The position numbers and the translations under genes were made by a program. This document shows positions 5,514-7,271 of a DNA stretch of 7,271 nucleotides, in pieces. Below the pieces are notes generated by a model that saw only the letters and a list, made by a program, of their open reading frames with translations, did not search any database and was not told the DNA's origin. Within the stretch, counting starts at the first letter, position 1; every line of letters starts with the position of its first letter. The stretch is from Microbacterium sp. (lineage in GTDB: Bacteria; Actinomycetota; Actinomycetes; Actinomycetales; Microbacteriaceae): contig NZ_QFPF01000120.1 of the NCBI RefSeq assembly GCF_003248605.1, positions 1-7,271 on the forward strand, given 5' to 3'.

Positions 5514-7271
5514 GCGTCGATGCGCTCGCGCTCGAGGCGGGCGGATGAGTCGACGATGAACTCGCGGCGGGGCGCGACCTCGTTGCCCATCAGAAGCTCG
5601 AACACACGCCCCGCGTTCTCGGCATCCTCGAGCCGTACGCGGCGCAGCATCCGGCCCGAGCGATCCATGGTCGTCGTCGCGAGCTGATCGGCGTCCATCT
5701 CGCCGAGGCCCTTGTACCGCTGAATCGGCTCGTGCCAGGTGCGCCCGGACTTCTGCAGCTTCGTCAGCAGCGCCTGCAGCTCCTTCTCGCTGTACGTGTA
5801 GACCGTCTCGTTCGGCTTCGATCCGGGATGCCGGATGATGACGCGATGCAGGGGTGGAACCGCCGCGAACACCCTGCCGTCCTCGATGAGCGGTCGCATG
5901 TAGCGGAAGAACAGCGTGAGCAGGAGCGTGCGGATGTGGGCGCCGTCGACGTCGGCGTCGCTCATCAGGATCACCTTGCCGTATCGGGCCTGGGGCAGTT
6001 CGAAGGAGCGACCCGAGCCCGCCCCGATCACCTGGATGATCGACGCGCACTCGGCGTTGCTGAGCATGTCGCTGATCGACGCCTTCTGGACGTTCAGGAT
6101 CTTGCCTCGGATGGGCAGCAGCGCCTGATACTCGCTGTTGCGTGCAAGCTTCGCCGTGCCGAGTGCCGAATCGCCCTCGACGATGAAGAGCTCGGATTCG
6201 GCGACGTCGCTGGAGCGGCAGTCCACGAGCTTGGCGGGCAGCGAGGAGGACTCGAGGGCGTTCTTGCGCCGCTGGGTCTCTTTGTGCGCGCGGGCCGAGA
6301 GCCGCGCCTTCATCTCGGCGACGACCTTGTCGAGCAGCAGTGACGTCTGGTTCTTGTCGTCGCGCTTGGTCGAGGCGAACCGGGCACCCAGCTCTTTGCG
6401 CACCACCTGGGCGACGATCTGGCGCACGGCGGGGGTGCCGAGCACCTCCTTGGTCTGCCCCTCGAACTGCGGCTCGGGCAGGCTCACGGTGAGCACCGCG
6501 GTCATGCCCGCCAGTGCGTCGTCCTTGTCGAGCTTGTCGTTGCCGACTTTCAGGCGCCGCGCGTTCTGCTCCACCTGCGTTCGCAGGACCTTCAGGACCT
6601 CCTGTTCGAAGCCCTGCTGGTGCGTGCCGCCCTTGGGCGTGGCGATGATGTTGACGAACGACCTCGTGATCGTCTCGTACCCCGTGCCCCACCTCACGGC
6701 GATGTCGACCGTGCATTCGCGCTCGACCTCGGTGGCGACCATGGCTCCCGTGGCCTGCAGGACGGGAACCGTCTCGGTGAACGTCCCGACGCCCTGCAGC
6801 CGCCATGTGTCCGTGATCGGCGCGTCGGCGGCGAGGAACTCGGCGAACTCCGAGATGCCGCCCTCGTACTGGTAGACCGTCTCGACGGTCTCGTCGCCGC
6901 GTTCGTCACGGACGACGATCCGCAGGCCCGGCACGAGGAAGGCCGTCTGGCGTGCGCGCGTCTCGAGCTCATCGAGCTGGAAGGCGGCGTCCTTGGTGAA
7001 GATCTGGCGATCCGCCCAGTAGCGGATGCGCGTGCCGGTCACGCCGCGTGCGGCCTTGCCCACGACGCGCAGTTCGCTGCGGTCCTCGAACGGAGTGAAG
7101 GCGGCGGAGGGGCCGGGCTCACCGTCGTCGGCGAACCTGCCCGGCTCGCCGCGGTGAAACGACATCGCCCACGTCTTGCCGCCGCGATCCACCTCGACGT
7201 CGAGACGCTCCGACAGGGCGTTCACGACGGATGCCCCGACCCCGTGCAGACCGCCGGATGCCGCGTACGAT
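5510..7271 (-). CDS. parE: DNA topoisomerase IV subunit B (ParE-type, GyrB/ParE family), 5' end outside window
   Basis: The frame runs through the right edge, leaving 586 C-terminal residues. About 105 N-terminal residues with the first ATP-site motifs are missing, judged against GyrB. The visible start, YAASGGLHGVGASVVNALS, is the glycine-rich ATP-lid motif of GHKL ATPases, so the GTG at 7223-7225 is an internal Val. The transducer domain follows, with PKGGTHQQGFE (about 212-222) and the ATP-sensing QTK loop (272-274). The TOPRIM domain has the catalytic Glu in IVEGDSALGTAK (Glu365) and the metal-binding DADVD (438-442). The C-terminal signature IQRYKGLGEMDADQL and PRREFIVD closes the family core. 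There is no large insertion of the E. coli GyrB kind. The subunit supplies ATP hydrolysis and Mg2+ for strand passage with ParC. EGDSALG instead of the gyrase EGDSAGG, together with the parC neighbour, favours ParE over GyrB. Its promoter is not in the window. Confidence 0.93.
   Translation of the reverse strand, partial: SYAASGGLHGVGASVVNALSERLDVEVDRGGKTWAMSFHRGEPGRFADDGEPGPSAAFTPFEDRSELRVVGKAARGVTGTRIRYWADRQIFTKDAAFQLDELETRARQTAFLVPGLRIVVRDERGDETVETVYQYEGGISEFAEFLAADAPITDTWRLQGVGTFTETVPVLQATGAMVATEVERECTVDIAVRWGTGYETITRSFVNIIATPKGGTHQQGFEQEVLKVLRTQVEQNARRLKVGNDKLDKDDALAGMTAVLTVSLPEPQFEGQTKEVLGTPAVRQIVAQVVRKELGARFASTKRDDKNQTSLLLDKVVAEMKARLSARAHKETQRRKNALESSSLPAKLVDCRSSDVAESELFIVEGDSALGTAKLARNSEYQALLPIRGKILNVQKASISDMLSNAECASIIQVIGAGSGRSFELPQARYGKVILMSDADVDGAHIRTLLLTLFFRYMRPLIEDGRVFAAVPPLHRVIIRHPGSKPNETVYTYSEKELQALLTKLQKSGRTWHEPIQRYKGLGEMDADQLATTTMDRSGRMLRRVRLEDAENAGRVFELLMGNEVAPRREFIVDSSARLERERIDA

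Noticed and set aside
4983..6806. 607-codon open frame in another frame of the parE strand
   Set aside because: Its composition is Arg/Ala/Gly/Pro-rich without family signatures, and it crosses the parC/parE junction; it is a frame shadow of parE.

Overview
This 7.27-kb, GC-rich window reads as ordinary chromosome of a high-GC actinobacterium. The best guess is Microbacteriaceae, probably Microbacterium or a close relative. The evidence is the DUF3093/DUF4193 pair, the actinobacteria-specific cell-division protein SepH, and the actinobacterial style of the topoisomerase IV subunits (ParE reads EGDSALGTAK). No rRNA, tRNA, CRISPR array, insertion sequence, phage gene or other mobile element was seen. 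Nearly all the sequence is accounted for by six protein genes.

Layout from left to right: the 3' part of a DUF3093 membrane-protein gene (+); a complete small zinc-ribbon protein gene of family DUF4193 (-), whose end overlaps the DUF3093 end; a 211-bp divergent promoter region holding a perfect inverted repeat and a candidate promoter; sepH (+); an alkaline-phosphatase-superfamily (nucleotide pyrophosphatase/phosphodiesterase type) hydrolase gene (-); a 55-bp divergent spacer; a complete parC-type topoisomerase IV subunit A gene (+); and a parE-type topoisomerase IV subunit B gene (-) that runs off the right edge.

Strands alternate strictly (+ - + - + -). No two neighbours form an operon. 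The three convergent junctions are very tight: a 68-bp overlap, a 9-bp gap and a 21-bp gap. The last junction carries an inverted repeat whose two arms contain the stop codons of parC and parE.

ParC and ParE together should form the A2B2 type II topoisomerase that unlinks replicated chromosomes, and SepH promotes FtsZ assembly at the division site, so two of the modules serve chromosome segregation and division. The hydrolase and the two DUF proteins have no established link to that process. I found no clear undescribed system. The least explained signals are a roughly three-fold excess of the hexamer GGATGC/GCATCC and the symmetric junctions between convergent genes.
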